DNA from: CBDCVA01 sp965222935 [NCBI: Candidatus Latescibacterota bacterium]
GTDB taxonomy: Bacteria; Latescibacterota; CBDCVA01
Assembly (NCBI GenBank): GCA_965222935.1
Contig: CBDCVA010000002.1
Span: 1,116,001 to 1,180,000, forward strand
Direction: 5' to 3'
DNA: 64,000 bases
Shown here: in pieces, positions 8,170-16,484 of the stretch
Numbering within the stretch: the stretch's first letter is position 1
Layout of the letters: each line of letters begins with the position of its first letter
Made by a program: the position numbers and the translations under genes
Notes under the pieces: generated by a model
Database searches by the model: none
Seen by the model: only the letters and a program-made list of their open reading frames with translations
Told to the model about the DNA's origin: nothing

Positions 8170-9330
8170 ATGAAGATCGAGGACATCCGGGTCTATGCCG
8201 TGCAGGTTCCCAGGGAAAGGGCCCGTCCGCGCTCTCCGGAGGCTGGAACCGAGTGGTCCGCCGATGGCTGCTATTTCCGCCGCCTGCCCTATCGTTCTCT
8301 ATACGGGTCCTCCGCTGAAACGCTCCTGGTCAAGATCACGACGGATGACAGCCTGACCGGCTGGGGCGAGGGTCAGTCGCCCATCGCGCCCGAGGTACCC
8401 CAGAAAGTGGTCGAGCAACTCGTGGCTCCCTTCTGGATCGGGGCTGATCCCTTCGACTTGGAAGTCCTCTGGCACCGCACCTACGACGGACTGAGGCAGC
8501 GCGGCCACGCCACGAGCTTCGCCGTAGATGCGCTTGCCGCGTGCAACATCGCGTTGTGGGACATCCTCGGCAAGGCGACCGGGAAGCCCGTCGCGGCACT
8601 CCTGGGCGGCGCCCATCGCGAGCGCGTCGCTTGCTATGCGGACGTGAGTCGGCCGACGATCTCCGAGCGGGCGGACCGCGCGCACGAGTGGAAAGAGAGA
8701 GGGTTTGGGGCGATGAAAGTGTCGCTGGGCTACGGCATGGACGAGGATATCGCCAGTATCGCCGCCGTGCGCGAGGCCGTGGGGGGTGAGGTGAAGCTCC
8801 TGGTGGACACCCACTGCCGCTACGACGTGCCCGACGCCATCCGCCTGGGGCGTGCGTTCGAGCGATACGGCGTCTGGGTCTTCGAGGAGCCCACGATCCC
8901 CGAGGATGTGCCGGGGCAAGCGACCATCGCCAAGGCGCTTGATGTGGCCGTCGCCTCGGGCGAGGAATTTCGGACCCGCTTCGAGTTTCGGGAGCGGCTC
9001 GTCTCCCGCGCGGCGGATGTCCTGCAACCGGACGTGGGGCGCTGCGGGCTTTCGGAGGCCCAGCGCATCGCGGACATGGCGGCGGCTTTTGGCGTGTCCA
9101 TCGCTCCGCACTGTGGTCTCGGTTTCGGCATCTACGTCGTGGCGTCAGTCCATCTGGCCGCGGCGTTGCCGAACCTGCTGACGCTCGAATACGGACGCGA
9201 TGGCCTCGACTATGCGCGCGAGCTCAACCCCGACGCCTTTGGACCCGAGGCGGGTGAATACACCCTGCCCGATAAGCCGGGTCTCGGGGTGAGCGTGGAT
9301 GAAGAGGCGCTGGCGCGCTTCGTCATCTGA
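8170..9330 (+). CDS. Mandelate racemase/enolase superfamily acid-sugar dehydratase, copy 2
   Basis: A 386-aa tandem paralogue of the previous gene, starting 19 nt after it behind GGGGGAGG. It keeps the DxH motif (LVDTHCRYD), the glutamates in FEEPTIPED and ASGEEF, and the histidine in APHCGLG. The strand-2 position reads MKVSLG, so KxK is absent here too. Active-site neighbours differ from copy 1 (THCR against AHWN; EEP against EAP), which suggests a related but different substrate. Both copies probably supply keto-deoxy acids to an aldolase such as the DapA-family protein at the left edge; this pathway link is inference. Confidence 0.87.
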   Translation: MKIEDIRVYAVQVPRERARPRSPEAGTEWSADGCYFRRLPYRSLYGSSAETLLVKITTDDSLTGWGEGQSPIAPEVPQKVVEQLVAPFWIGADPFDLEVLWHRTYDGLRQRGHATSFAVDALAACNIALWDILGKATGKPVAALLGGAHRERVACYADVSRPTISERADRAHEWKERGFGAMKVSLGYGMDEDIASIAAVREAVGGEVKLLVDTHCRYDVPDAIRLGRAFERYGVWVFEEPTIPEDVPGQATIAKALDVAVASGEEFRTRFEFRERLVSRAADVLQPDVGRCGLSEAQRIADMAAAFGVSIAPHCGLGFGIYVVASVHLAAALPNLLTLEYGRDGLDYARELNPDAFGPEAGEYTLPDKPGLGVSVDEEALARFVI

Positions 9331-9425
9331 GCCGGCCCCCGGGCTCGACGTGCTGCATGGCAGGCGTCCATCCCCTCGCTTGAGTCCAGGCGAAGGGCTG
9401 CCTGAGGCTGCTGCACCAGTCCGCC

Positions 9426-9525
9426 TTGCCTTGTGCGCCGACCACTCTGACCCTCATCCCCGGCGACGGCATCGGACCCGAGGTCACAGGCGCTGCGGTG
9501 CGCGTGATCGATGCGACGGGCATGC
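9426..9525 (+). pseudogene. N-terminal remnant of an isocitrate/isopropylmalate dehydrogenase gene
   Basis: Conceptual translation from the ATG reads TLTLIPGDGIGPEV then AAVRVIDATG, the nucleotide-binding N-terminus of the isocitrate/3-isopropylmalate dehydrogenase family. Similarity stops at about 9525, and the rest of the enzyme (over 300 residues) is missing. The reading frame continues into a palindromic repeat. This is a broken 5' end, probably left by a deletion or rearrangement. Confidence 0.7.
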
Positions 9526-9587
9526 GCGATGCCATCATCGCCGCCCTAGGGAGCATCGTCGCGCGAATGCCAGTGCGTCCTGGCGCG

Positions 9588-9624
9588 CCTCTCCCTGCAT
9601 GGCTGAGAGGGGCCGGGGGTGAGG
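9588..9624. repeat. Palindromic intergenic repeat (REP-like)
   Basis: An inverted repeat CCTCTC...GAGAGG (arms 9588-9593 and 9605-9610) is followed by GGCCGGGGGTGAGG. A similar unit in opposite orientation occurs near 35021-35053. This resembles CCTCTCCC/GGGTGAGG elements dispersed in many high-GC genomes. It directly follows the dehydrogenase remnant and may mark the breakpoint. Confidence 0.45.
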
Positions 9625-9672
9625 TCACCAAGTTGCAACGCCTCTAACGGAAACTTATCTTTTTCCTGCCTG

Positions 9673-9702
9673 TTAGGGGTGAAGATGAGTCCCCTCTACA
9701 AT
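9673..9702 (+). promoter_or_regulatory. Possible promoter upstream of the receiver-like gene
   Basis: TACAAT (9697-9702, five of six matches to the -10 consensus) has a weak -35 candidate, TTAGGG, 18 bp upstream. It lies 60 nt before the ATG at 9762 in an otherwise non-coding stretch. Confidence 0.3.
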
Positions 9703-9761
9703 CGAACTGATGGCGCAAGCGTCTTCTGAAGCAGTTCATGCAGTGATGGGAGCTAACGACC

Positions 9762-10160
9762 ATGAGCACCGAAAGCGCTCACCCGCCCACCTCTGTGGTG
9801 GCGGTGATCGACGACTTCTTCTTCGTCAGCAAGATCGAGGCGGCGCTCACCAGTCTGGGCCTCTGGGGCGCCAGAGCACGGAGCGTGGAGGAGCTGGATG
9901 AGCACCTCGGCACGGGCGATATTCGCCTCCTGATCGCGGATATCGGCGCGCGTTCGGTGGAACCTTCCGTAGCGATCCGGAAGGCGAAGGCGGTGAACCC
10001 TCCCTCCAGCGTCATCGCCTACGGAGGGCATACCGACATCGCAGGACTGGAGGCTGCCCGCGAAGCCGGCGCCGACCACGTGCTGATCAACTCGCAGCTC
10101 GCCGCCAACCTGGCACCCCTGATCGCGGAGACAGTGGGCGTTGCCATGGAGGGGCGATGA
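9762..10160 (+). CDS. Degenerate response-regulator receiver-like protein
   Basis: A 132-aa single-domain protein with a CheY-like pattern: acidic pair in AVIDDFFF near residue 18, a strand ending in LLIADIG (the phosphoacceptor aspartate position), then VIAYGGHTD and AGADHVLINSQ. The conserved Thr/Ser and Lys of active receivers are replaced by Gly and Asn, so phosphorylation-dependent switching is doubtful. GGGAGC sits 8 nt upstream of the ATG. No histidine kinase or output domain is nearby. It may be an atypical, phosphorylation-independent receiver; thiD starts 7 nt after its stop, so both are probably co-expressed. Confidence 0.7.
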   Translation: MSTESAHPPTSVVAVIDDFFFVSKIEAALTSLGLWGARARSVEELDEHLGTGDIRLLIADIGARSVEPSVAIRKAKAVNPPSSVIAYGGHTDIAGLEAAREAGADHVLINSQLAANLAPLIAETVGVAMEGR

Positions 10161-10167
10161 GCGCTGC

Positions 10168-10968
10168 ATGAAGCGCCTTTTCACCATCGCAGGTTCGGAT
10201 TCCAGCGGCGGGGCGGGCATCCAGGCCGACCTCAAGGCCTTCGCCGTGCTCGGGACCTTCGGCATGAGCGCGATCACCGCTCTCACGGCCCAGAACACCT
10301 TGGGCGTGCAGTCGATTCACGCGGTGCCCCCCGAGTTCGTCGGCGAGCAGATCGACAGCGTCTTCAGCGACATCGGCGTCGACGCCGTCAAGACGGGAAT
10401 GTTGGCCAACAGCGCCATCATCGAAGTCGTGGCCGAGAGGCTGCGCCGCTACAAGCCACCCCACATCGTCGTGGACCCCGTCATGCGCGCCAAGGGCGGC
10501 AACAGGCTCCTCGAACCCGAGGCGGAGGCAGCGCTCACCGAACGGCTTCTCCCATTGGCTGAGGTCGTCACCCCCAATCTCCACGAGGCGGCGGCCTTGG
10601 CCGGCGAGCCTGTGGCCGATCTCGCGGAGATGCGTCGAGCGGCTGAGCGCATAGGAGCTCTGGGACCTCACTGGGTCCTGATCAAAGGCGGACACCTCAC
10701 CGGGGATGCGACGGACCTGCTTTACGACGGTGAGACTTTCACCGAGTTCACCGCGGAGCGGATCGCCACGCCGAACACGCACGGTACCGGCTGCACCACC
10801 GCCTCCGCGATCGCGGCCCTGCTGGCGCAGGGTTTTGAGGTCCCCGAGGCCGTGCGGCGCGCCAAAGGCTTCATTACCGAGGCCATTCGCCATGCTCTGC
10901 CGCTCGGCGGCGGCCACGGGCCCACCAATCCTCTGGCATGGCTCAAAATCGGTACCGCTTCGCCATAA
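10168..10968 (+). CDS. thiD: Bifunctional hydroxymethylpyrimidine kinase/phosphomethylpyrimidine kinase
   Basis: A 266-aa ribokinase-superfamily enzyme of thiamine synthesis, phosphorylating HMP and then HMP-P. The N-terminus TIAGSDSSGGAGIQADLK is diagnostic, and the anion-hole/catalytic motif GTGCTTASAIAALLAQG is intact near residue 210. The ATG at 10168 aligns with family starts; GGAGGGG lies upstream, and a TTG further up (10141) would add unconserved residues. No other thiamine gene or TPP riboswitch is visible in the window, so it may act in pyrimidine salvage. The length is normal for the family. Confidence 0.95.
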   Translation: MKRLFTIAGSDSSGGAGIQADLKAFAVLGTFGMSAITALTAQNTLGVQSIHAVPPEFVGEQIDSVFSDIGVDAVKTGMLANSAIIEVVAERLRRYKPPHIVVDPVMRAKGGNRLLEPEAEAALTERLLPLAEVVTPNLHEAAALAGEPVADLAEMRRAAERIGALGPHWVLIKGGHLTGDATDLLYDGETFTEFTAERIATPNTHGTGCTTASAIAALLAQGFEVPEAVRRAKGFITEAIRHALPLGGGHGPTNPLAWLKIGTASP

Positions 10969-11094
10969 GCGTAGAGCTGCGAGGGAGATGGGGATGCCCC
11001 CGCCCGCCGGGCGCACCTCTTCATGTGCCCGCTCTACTGACATGCAGGCGATGGTGCTCAACCTGCAAGACCCGAGGAGTAGGGAGGACAGAAC

Positions 11095-11814
11095 GTGGAG
11101 GTTTGCGACTACAGCCGCTCGTTCGTCACGTTCGTCGGCCACGAGCGGAGCAACAACGCCCGGTTACAGGTCGAGTCGGTCACCAAGCTCACCGACACGG
11201 AGGCGGGTACCTCGACGGACTACTGCTTCTTCGCATCCTGCAAGTCGGAGGATACGTTTGCGAAGAAGAACCTCTTCTACGAGGATAACTACGACTTCTG
11301 CGGCATCTTCTCGGCCGACGAGTACGCCATCTTCCGCACCTGCTCGACTCACACCGAGGAGTTCCGCGAGCAGGGCGCCTGGCGCGGTCGGTTTGAGGAC
11401 GTGCACTGGCACATCGTCAGGAGCGAGGGCACCGAGTTGACCGAAGCGGTGCAGATCGTGCGCGCCTCGCTTGAGAACGTGCCGCTGGTCGGCAAGGTGG
11501 AGATCGCGAGTGCCGACGGGGCGTTGGGCGCCGAGATAGAGTTCCCGATCAAGACGATGAACGCCAACGACCTCAAGGACATTTACCAGGTGGACACTGG
11601 TCCGCTGGCGTTCCCCGACTTCGAGATGGCCGCCGGGCGGCACATCGAGCGGCTGTCCCCGGCTTACGTGGCGTACAACGCGCCGAACTTCGCCGACTTC
11701 GTCGTGCAGGTGCCGCACCCCATCGTCATCGGGAGCCGCGAGGCGGCCAAGGTGACCCACTACGCGAGGCTGGTGAGCCTGCCGGCGAGGACGCGCGTGA
11801 CCGCCGTGGCGTGA
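11095..11814 (+). CDS. Conserved-looking protein of unknown function (239 aa)
   Basis: I do not recognise this family. The GTG start has AGGGAGGAC 6 nt upstream. The protein is soluble and has no signal peptide or membrane segment. It is rich in acidic and aromatic residues, with a cysteine-containing N-terminal half (CFFASCKSED, NYDFCGIFSADEY, TCSTHTEEF) and a GRFEDVHWHIV segment. Codon use matches surrounding genes, and a 720-bp reading frame behind a good ribosome site supports a real gene. The second half contains PIKTMNANDLKDIYQVDTG. It sits between thiD and a DUF309 gene without overlap, so context gives no function. Confidence 0.7.
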   Translation: MEVCDYSRSFVTFVGHERSNNARLQVESVTKLTDTEAGTSTDYCFFASCKSEDTFAKKNLFYEDNYDFCGIFSADEYAIFRTCSTHTEEFREQGAWRGRFEDVHWHIVRSEGTELTEAVQIVRASLENVPLVGKVEIASADGALGAEIEFPIKTMNANDLKDIYQVDTGPLAFPDFEMAAGRHIERLSPAYVAYNAPNFADFVVQVPHPIVIGSREAAKVTHYARLVSLPARTRVTAVA

Positions 11815-11893
11815 GGCCAGGCGGGCCTGCGGCGGATCGACTGGACGATGCGTGTTCTCTACTCGCTCTGGCGTGACGAGGGCCCCTCTCAAG

Positions 11894-12298
11894 ATGAGGT
11901 CTGAACCCGGTCTCGATGAGCACACGGCCTTCCTTGGGGGGATTGCCCACTTCAACGCCGGCGAGTTCTTCGAGGCTCACGAGGTGCTTGAGGACATCTG
12001 GATGCTCGAGGTGGGCCCGGACAAGCGCTTCCTGCAGGGGCTCATCCAGCTTGCGGTGGCCTTCCATCACGCGGGAAACGAGAATATGGTGGGTACCGAG
12101 GGCCTGCTCACGAAGGGCATCGAGAAGCTCGAAGCCTATCCGCCGCGACACTACGGCGTCCACCTGACCGAGCTCGTCGCAGCAGCCCGCCGCTGCCTGG
12201 AGGACGTTCGCGGCGTGCGCGGCGGTCATAAGCCCGCCTTCGACCTGGGCCTCATCCCACAGATCGTGCTCGACCCCGACGCGGGCCCTCCCCGGTGA
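11894..12298 (+). CDS. DUF309 domain-containing protein
   Basis: A small helical protein of 134 aa (148 aa if the upstream in-frame GTG at 11852 is used). The DUF309 signature is clear: HFNAGEFFEAHEVLEDIW, then FLQGLIQLAVAFHHAGN and LLTKGIEKLEAYPP. The family is cytosolic, of unknown biochemical role, and contains conserved Glu/His residues that look like a possible metal or active site (EFFEAHEVLE). The ATG was preferred because conserved sequence begins just after it; a weak GACGAGGG lies upstream. Neighbours are unrelated. Confidence 0.82.
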   Translation: MRSEPGLDEHTAFLGGIAHFNAGEFFEAHEVLEDIWMLEVGPDKRFLQGLIQLAVAFHHAGNENMVGTEGLLTKGIEKLEAYPPRHYGVHLTELVAAARRCLEDVRGVRGGHKPAFDLGLIPQIVLDPDAGPPR

Positions 12299-12534
12299 AT
12301 CCCGTTGCGCCCAAAGCCAGCGGAGCCCATATTCGAGCGTGTCGGGCGGTGGGCATCCAGACCCAGTCGCTCTGGGATGATGGTCATGACGTTGTTCCGT
12401 GGTCCATCTCATAGCTTCCGCTCCACTACCGGTAGAGTGGATCGTATGGCGTTACGTCTAGAGGTGACGGTTTCCCAGGCACTTAGTGGCCGCAGTGATA
12501 CGCGGTCCGTCTGGGCCGAGGGAACGGAGAGCTG

Positions 12535-13614
12535 ATGACCCCTCAAGGGCAGGAAGAAGGCCGGCGCTATCCCGTCGAAGGGCTGCGGGCGTTCACGTTC
12601 GCAGTCTTTTGTAAGGCCGGGCTCTGGGAGTCGCAGGCGCAGACGGTGACCGATTCCCTCATCGAGGCCAACCTGCGCGGCGTGGACACCCACGGCATCA
12701 CCCGCATGTTGGGCATCTACGTCGAGCGGATCCAGCGGGGCATCATCAACACCGAGCCGAATCTTCGCGTTGTCCGCGAGGGGCCCAGTACGCTTCTCCT
12801 GGACGGTGATAACGGCATGGGCGCGGTGGTTGCGGAATGGGCGATGGAGCTCACCATCCATAAGGCGCGCAAAGCGGGGTCAGCGTGGGCCGCGGTCCAA
12901 CACTCCAATCACTTTGGTGCCGTTGCGACCTGGACGATGATGGCCGCCACCGAGGGCATGGTCGGAATCGGCATGACCAACGGGCCGTCCAACATGGCGC
13001 CCTGGGGCGGCGTTACGCCGTACATGTCCACCAATCCCATCTCCTTCGCCCTGCCCACGAGCGGCGATCCCGTCGTCCTCGATATGGCCACGAGCGTCGC
13101 CGCCAAGGGTAACATCATCCTCGCAGCCGCCAAGGGCGAGCCTATTCCGCCGGGCTGGGCGATGGACAAGCGCGGACGGCCGACCACCGATGCACAGGAG
13201 GCCGTCGAGGGCCTGGTGATGCCGCTGGGGGGCCATAAGGGCTACGCGCTCTCGATGATCATCGATGCACTCTCGGGCATCCTGGCCGACACCGCCTTCG
13301 GACCCCACATCGGACGCCTCTACGACGAGTGGGAAAAGCCTCAGGACATCGGCCATCTCTTCGGCGCCATCGATGTCGGCCATTTCGTGCCGCATGCAAC
13401 CTTCACCGAACGCATGGATCGGATGATCGACGAAATCCACGCCTCAGAACTCGCCGAGGGCTCGATGCGCATCTACGTTCCAGGTGAGATCGAAGCCGAA
13501 AAGACGCGCGCGCGCCGCGAAGAGGGCATCCCACTCCCCGAGGTGATCGCCGATCAGTTTCGCGAGCTCGGCGCGGAGCTCGGCGTCCCCTTCGATGTGG
13601 AGCCGGTGTCGTAG
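12535..13614 (+). CDS. Malate/L-lactate dehydrogenase family oxidoreductase (Ldh2 family)
   Basis: A 359-aa NAD(P)H-dependent 2-oxoacid reductase of the malate/ureidoglycolate/L-sulfolactate dehydrogenase family, which has a non-Rossmann fold. Family motifs are GVDTHGITRMLGIYVERI, the catalytic histidine segment VQHSNHFGAVATW, NGPSNMAPWGG, STNPISFALPT and LGGHKGYALSMIID. GGAG is well placed before the ATG. The length is typical. It interconverts a 2-hydroxy acid and a 2-oxo acid; the acid is not determinable but fits the sugar-acid context. It is followed by a 170-bp gap before the succinate dehydrogenase operon. Confidence 0.9.
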   Translation: MTPQGQEEGRRYPVEGLRAFTFAVFCKAGLWESQAQTVTDSLIEANLRGVDTHGITRMLGIYVERIQRGIINTEPNLRVVREGPSTLLLDGDNGMGAVVAEWAMELTIHKARKAGSAWAAVQHSNHFGAVATWTMMAATEGMVGIGMTNGPSNMAPWGGVTPYMSTNPISFALPTSGDPVVLDMATSVAAKGNIILAAAKGEPIPPGWAMDKRGRPTTDAQEAVEGLVMPLGGHKGYALSMIIDALSGILADTAFGPHIGRLYDEWEKPQDIGHLFGAIDVGHFVPHATFTERMDRMIDEIHASELAEGSMRIYVPGEIEAEKTRARREEGIPLPEVIADQFRELGAELGVPFDVEPVS

Positions 13615-13784
13615 GCGCTAGCCCGATGGGAAAGGGAAAGAAAGCGCAATTTCTCCGGAGAGCCTACCCAACGCATCGCTCTCGGGCGGAAAGTTATCCT
13701 GAGGCTATCCGTCCTTAGTATCTTGAATGTTACCGACGTCTCCGGCACGCATACTTTAAGAGGGGGAAATCCCAAGCCATAGCC

Positions 13785-14606
13785 ATGACGACGCCTCTGG
13801 GTCCCGGCGGACACCGGCGCGGGTTCGCCGCCACGCTCCGCCACGACCGCTGGTGGGTGGGGTCGACGCTCACGCTCTTGGGTCTGGGCGGCTTCGTGGT
13901 CTATTCCACGTGGGCGGCGTTCCAGGGTGCGCACTACTGGGCCTCGCCCTATCTGAGCCCTTTCTATTCGCCGACCCTGCTCGTCAAGGCCGGGGCCCCG
14001 GGCGCAGCGCCTCTGGATCATGCGTGGCTCGGGATGTGGCCCTCGTGGTGGCCAGCGTTCGTGCCGGCCTCGCCGGCGTTCCTCATCCTCATTTTTCCTC
14101 TCTCCTTCCGTTTCACCTGCTACTACTACCGCAAAGCTTACTACCGGTCATTTGCGGGCACGCCGCCGGCCTGCGCGGTGGGAGCGATCCCACAGGCGTA
14201 CGAGGGTGAAACCGGACTTCTGGTTTTTCAGAACCTCCACCGTTACGCGCTCTATTTCGCGCTAGTCTTCATCGTGGTCCTCTACTACGATGCCTTCGCC
14301 GCTTTCTTTCGCGATAGCCGGTTCGGCATGGGCGTGGGGACCGTCGTGCTGCTGATCAACGCCACACTCCTGGCGATGTACGCGCTTGGCTGCCACTCTT
14401 TCAGGCACCTCGTGGGTGGCAGAATCGATTGCTTCAGTGCGGGTACTATGAGCAGCTTCAGCCACGGCATCTGGAAGCAGGTCTCCTGGCTCAACGAGCG
14501 TCATATGCAATTCGCCTGGATGAGCCTGTTCTGGGTCGGCTTCAGCGATGCCTACGTGCGTTTGGTCTCGATGAACGTGATTGCCGACCTAAATACCTGG
14601 AGCTAA
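13785..14606 (+). CDS. Succinate dehydrogenase membrane anchor, mycobacterial Sdh1-type
   Basis: A 273-aa membrane protein with about five hydrophobic helices (around residues 27-47, 88-110, 145-165, 175-198 and 235-257). The sequence FVVYSTWAAFQGAHYW...SPYLSPFYSP resembles the large single anchor subunit of mycobacterial Sdh1 (the Rv0249c type), not the small SdhC/SdhD pair. Cysteines and histidines near membrane boundaries (FTCYYYRK, PPACAVG, LGCHSFRHL, IDCFS) are candidates for a cofactor site; mycobacterial Sdh1 is reported to hold a membrane-embedded Rieske-type cluster instead of haem. It sits 3 nt upstream of the flavoprotein gene. The SD-like AGAGGGGG is unusually far (17 nt) from the ATG. 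Confidence 0.82.
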   Translation: MTTPLGPGGHRRGFAATLRHDRWWVGSTLTLLGLGGFVVYSTWAAFQGAHYWASPYLSPFYSPTLLVKAGAPGAAPLDHAWLGMWPSWWPAFVPASPAFLILIFPLSFRFTCYYYRKAYYRSFAGTPPACAVGAIPQAYEGETGLLVFQNLHRYALYFALVFIVVLYYDAFAAFFRDSRFGMGVGTVVLLINATLLAMYALGCHSFRHLVGGRIDCFSAGTMSSFSHGIWKQVSWLNERHMQFAWMSLFWVGFSDAYVRLVSMNVIADLNTWS

Positions 14607-14609
14607 CGC

Positions 14610-16484
14610 ATGTTGGATGTCTCCGAGATCCAGGCCATCGAGCACGACGTCGTCATCATCGGCGCCGGAGGCGCTGGCCTGCGCGCGGCCATCGAGTGTT
14701 CCGCCCAGGGGCTGAGCACATGCCTGGTCTGTAAGAGCCTTCTGGGCAAGGCCCACACGGTGATGGCCGAGGGAGGGGTTGCCGCTGCGTTGGGCACCGT
14801 GGACCGCCGCGACAACTGGAGGATTCATTTCCGCGACACGATGCGCGGCGGCAAGTTTCTCAATGACTGGCGCATGGCGGAGCTCCACGCTAAGGAGGCG
14901 CCCGACCGCGTCCGGGAGCTGGAGGAATGGGGCGCCGTCTTCGACCGCACGGCTGACGGCCTGATTCTCCAGCGGAATTTCGGCGGTCACCGCTATCCCA
15001 GGCTGGCCCACGTCGGTGACCGCACCGGGCTTGAGATGATCCGTACGTTGCAGGACCACGGCGTCCACGGTGGCGTGGATGTCTACATGGAGTGCACGGC
15101 GCTCGACCTGCTCAAAGACGGCGAGCGCATCGCCGGCGTCGTGGCCTACTGGCGGGAATCGGGCCGCTTCGTCATCTTTCGCGCCCCCGCCGTGATCCTG
15201 GCCACCGGTGGCGCCGGCAAGGCCTGGCCCGTGACCTCCAACTCCTGGGAATATACGGGCGATGGCCTGGCCATGGCCTACGATGGGGGCGCGGAGCTCG
15301 TGGATCTCGAGTTCACCCAGTTCCACCCCACCGGTATGGTCTGGCCGCCATCGGTCCGCGGCATCCTGGTGACCGAAGGGGTGCGCGGTGACGGTGGCGT
15401 ACTCCTCAATAGCGAGGGCGAGCGCTTCATGTTCAACTACATCCCCGAGCGCTTCGCTCCCGAGACCGCCGCCACCGTCGAGGAGGCCGATCGCTGGCTC
15501 GCCGGTGACCCGGCGTCGCACCGTCCACCGGAGCTCTTGACGCGGGATGTCGTCGCCCGCGCGATCATGAGCGAGGTTGGAGAGGGTCGGGGTTCCCCAC
15601 ATGGCGGGGTCTTCCTCGACATCGCGTCGCGGCTTCCGGCCGAGGCCATCAAGCGTAAGCTGCCCTCCATGTACCACCAGTTCAAGGAACTGGCGGATGT
15701 CGACATTACCAAGGAAGCCATGGAGGTTGGCCCCACGCTCCACTACTTCATGGGCGGCATCCGGGTCGATCCCAACAGCCAGGAGACTTGCGTTCCGGGC
15801 CTCTTCGCCTGCGGCGAATGCGCGGGCGGTCTCCACGGCGCCACGCGTTTAGGGGGCAATTCGCTCTCCGACCTGCTCGTCTTCGGACGGCTGGCGGGGG
15901 TCGGCGCGGCCGAATACGTGGGGAGCCTGGGCGCATCGCCTACCATCGACGACGAGGAGGTCCGTGCGGTCGTGGCTCGCGCCACCGAGATTCTCAACCG
16001 AGAGTCGGGCCCCAATCCCTACCTCCTACACGAGCAGTTGCAGGAGATCATGGGAGAATACGTGGGGATCGTGCGAACGGAGGAGGGGCTGAAGAAGGGC
16101 CTGGAGGCACTGGAGGGGTTGAAAGCGGAGGCCGCCAGGGTGAAAGCCCACGGCACCAGCCAATACAACGCTGGCTGGCACGAAGCGCTGGACCTGCACG
16201 CGCTTTTGGTCGTCTCGGAGGCCGTGGCCCTCTCGGCGCTCACGCGCAGGGAGAGCCGTGGGGCACACACGCGGCTGGACCACGAGGAGGAGCGCGACGA
16301 ATGGCTGGGGGTGAACGTCGTGGTGCGCAAGGGGCCTGGCGGTATGGAAGTCGCGAAGGTGCAGCGCCCCGATCCGCCTCCCGAGCTTGCGGCGATCGCG
16401 CATGCGACGCTCGAGGAACTGGAGGAGAGGAGCGTTGCCGCTGCAGCCTCCGGAGGAGCGGAGGGGGAAGGGCCTCATGGCTGA
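14610..16484 (+). CDS. sdhA: Succinate dehydrogenase/fumarate reductase flavoprotein subunit
   Basis: A 624-aa flavoprotein. The FAD-binding N-terminus VVIIGAGGAGLRAAIE, the covalent-FAD histidine region AHTVMAEGGVAAALG, the FTQFHPTG substrate loop, GVRGDGGVLLNSEGERFM (catalytic arginine region) and TRLGGNSLSDLLVFGR are all intact. The C-terminal helical region is complete. It oxidises succinate to fumarate on the cytoplasmic face. The gene overlaps the iron-sulfur subunit by 8 nt and follows the anchor by 3 nt, giving an anchor-A-B operon as in mycobacterial Sdh1. Confidence 0.95.
   Translation: MLDVSEIQAIEHDVVIIGAGGAGLRAAIECSAQGLSTCLVCKSLLGKAHTVMAEGGVAAALGTVDRRDNWRIHFRDTMRGGKFLNDWRMAELHAKEAPDRVRELEEWGAVFDRTADGLILQRNFGGHRYPRLAHVGDRTGLEMIRTLQDHGVHGGVDVYMECTALDLLKDGERIAGVVAYWRESGRFVIFRAPAVILATGGAGKAWPVTSNSWEYTGDGLAMAYDGGAELVDLEFTQFHPTGMVWPPSVRGILVTEGVRGDGGVLLNSEGERFMFNYIPERFAPETAATVEEADRWLAGDPASHRPPELLTRDVVARAIMSEVGEGRGSPHGGVFLDIASRLPAEAIKRKLPSMYHQFKELADVDITKEAMEVGPTLHYFMGGIRVDPNSQETCVPGLFACGECAGGLHGATRLGGNSLSDLLVFGRLAGVGAAEYVGSLGASPTIDDEEVRAVVARATEILNRESGPNPYLLHEQLQEIMGEYVGIVRTEEGLKKGLEALEGLKAEAARVKAHGTSQYNAGWHEALDLHALLVVSEAVALSALTRRESRGAHTRLDHEEERDEWLGVNVVVRKGPGGMEVAKVQRPDPPPELAAIAHATLEELEERSVAAAASGGAEGEGPHG

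Noticed and set aside
14589-15836. 415-codon minus-strand frame opposite sdhA
   Set aside because: Mirror frame of a GC-rich gene; sdhA motifs are certain on the plus strand.
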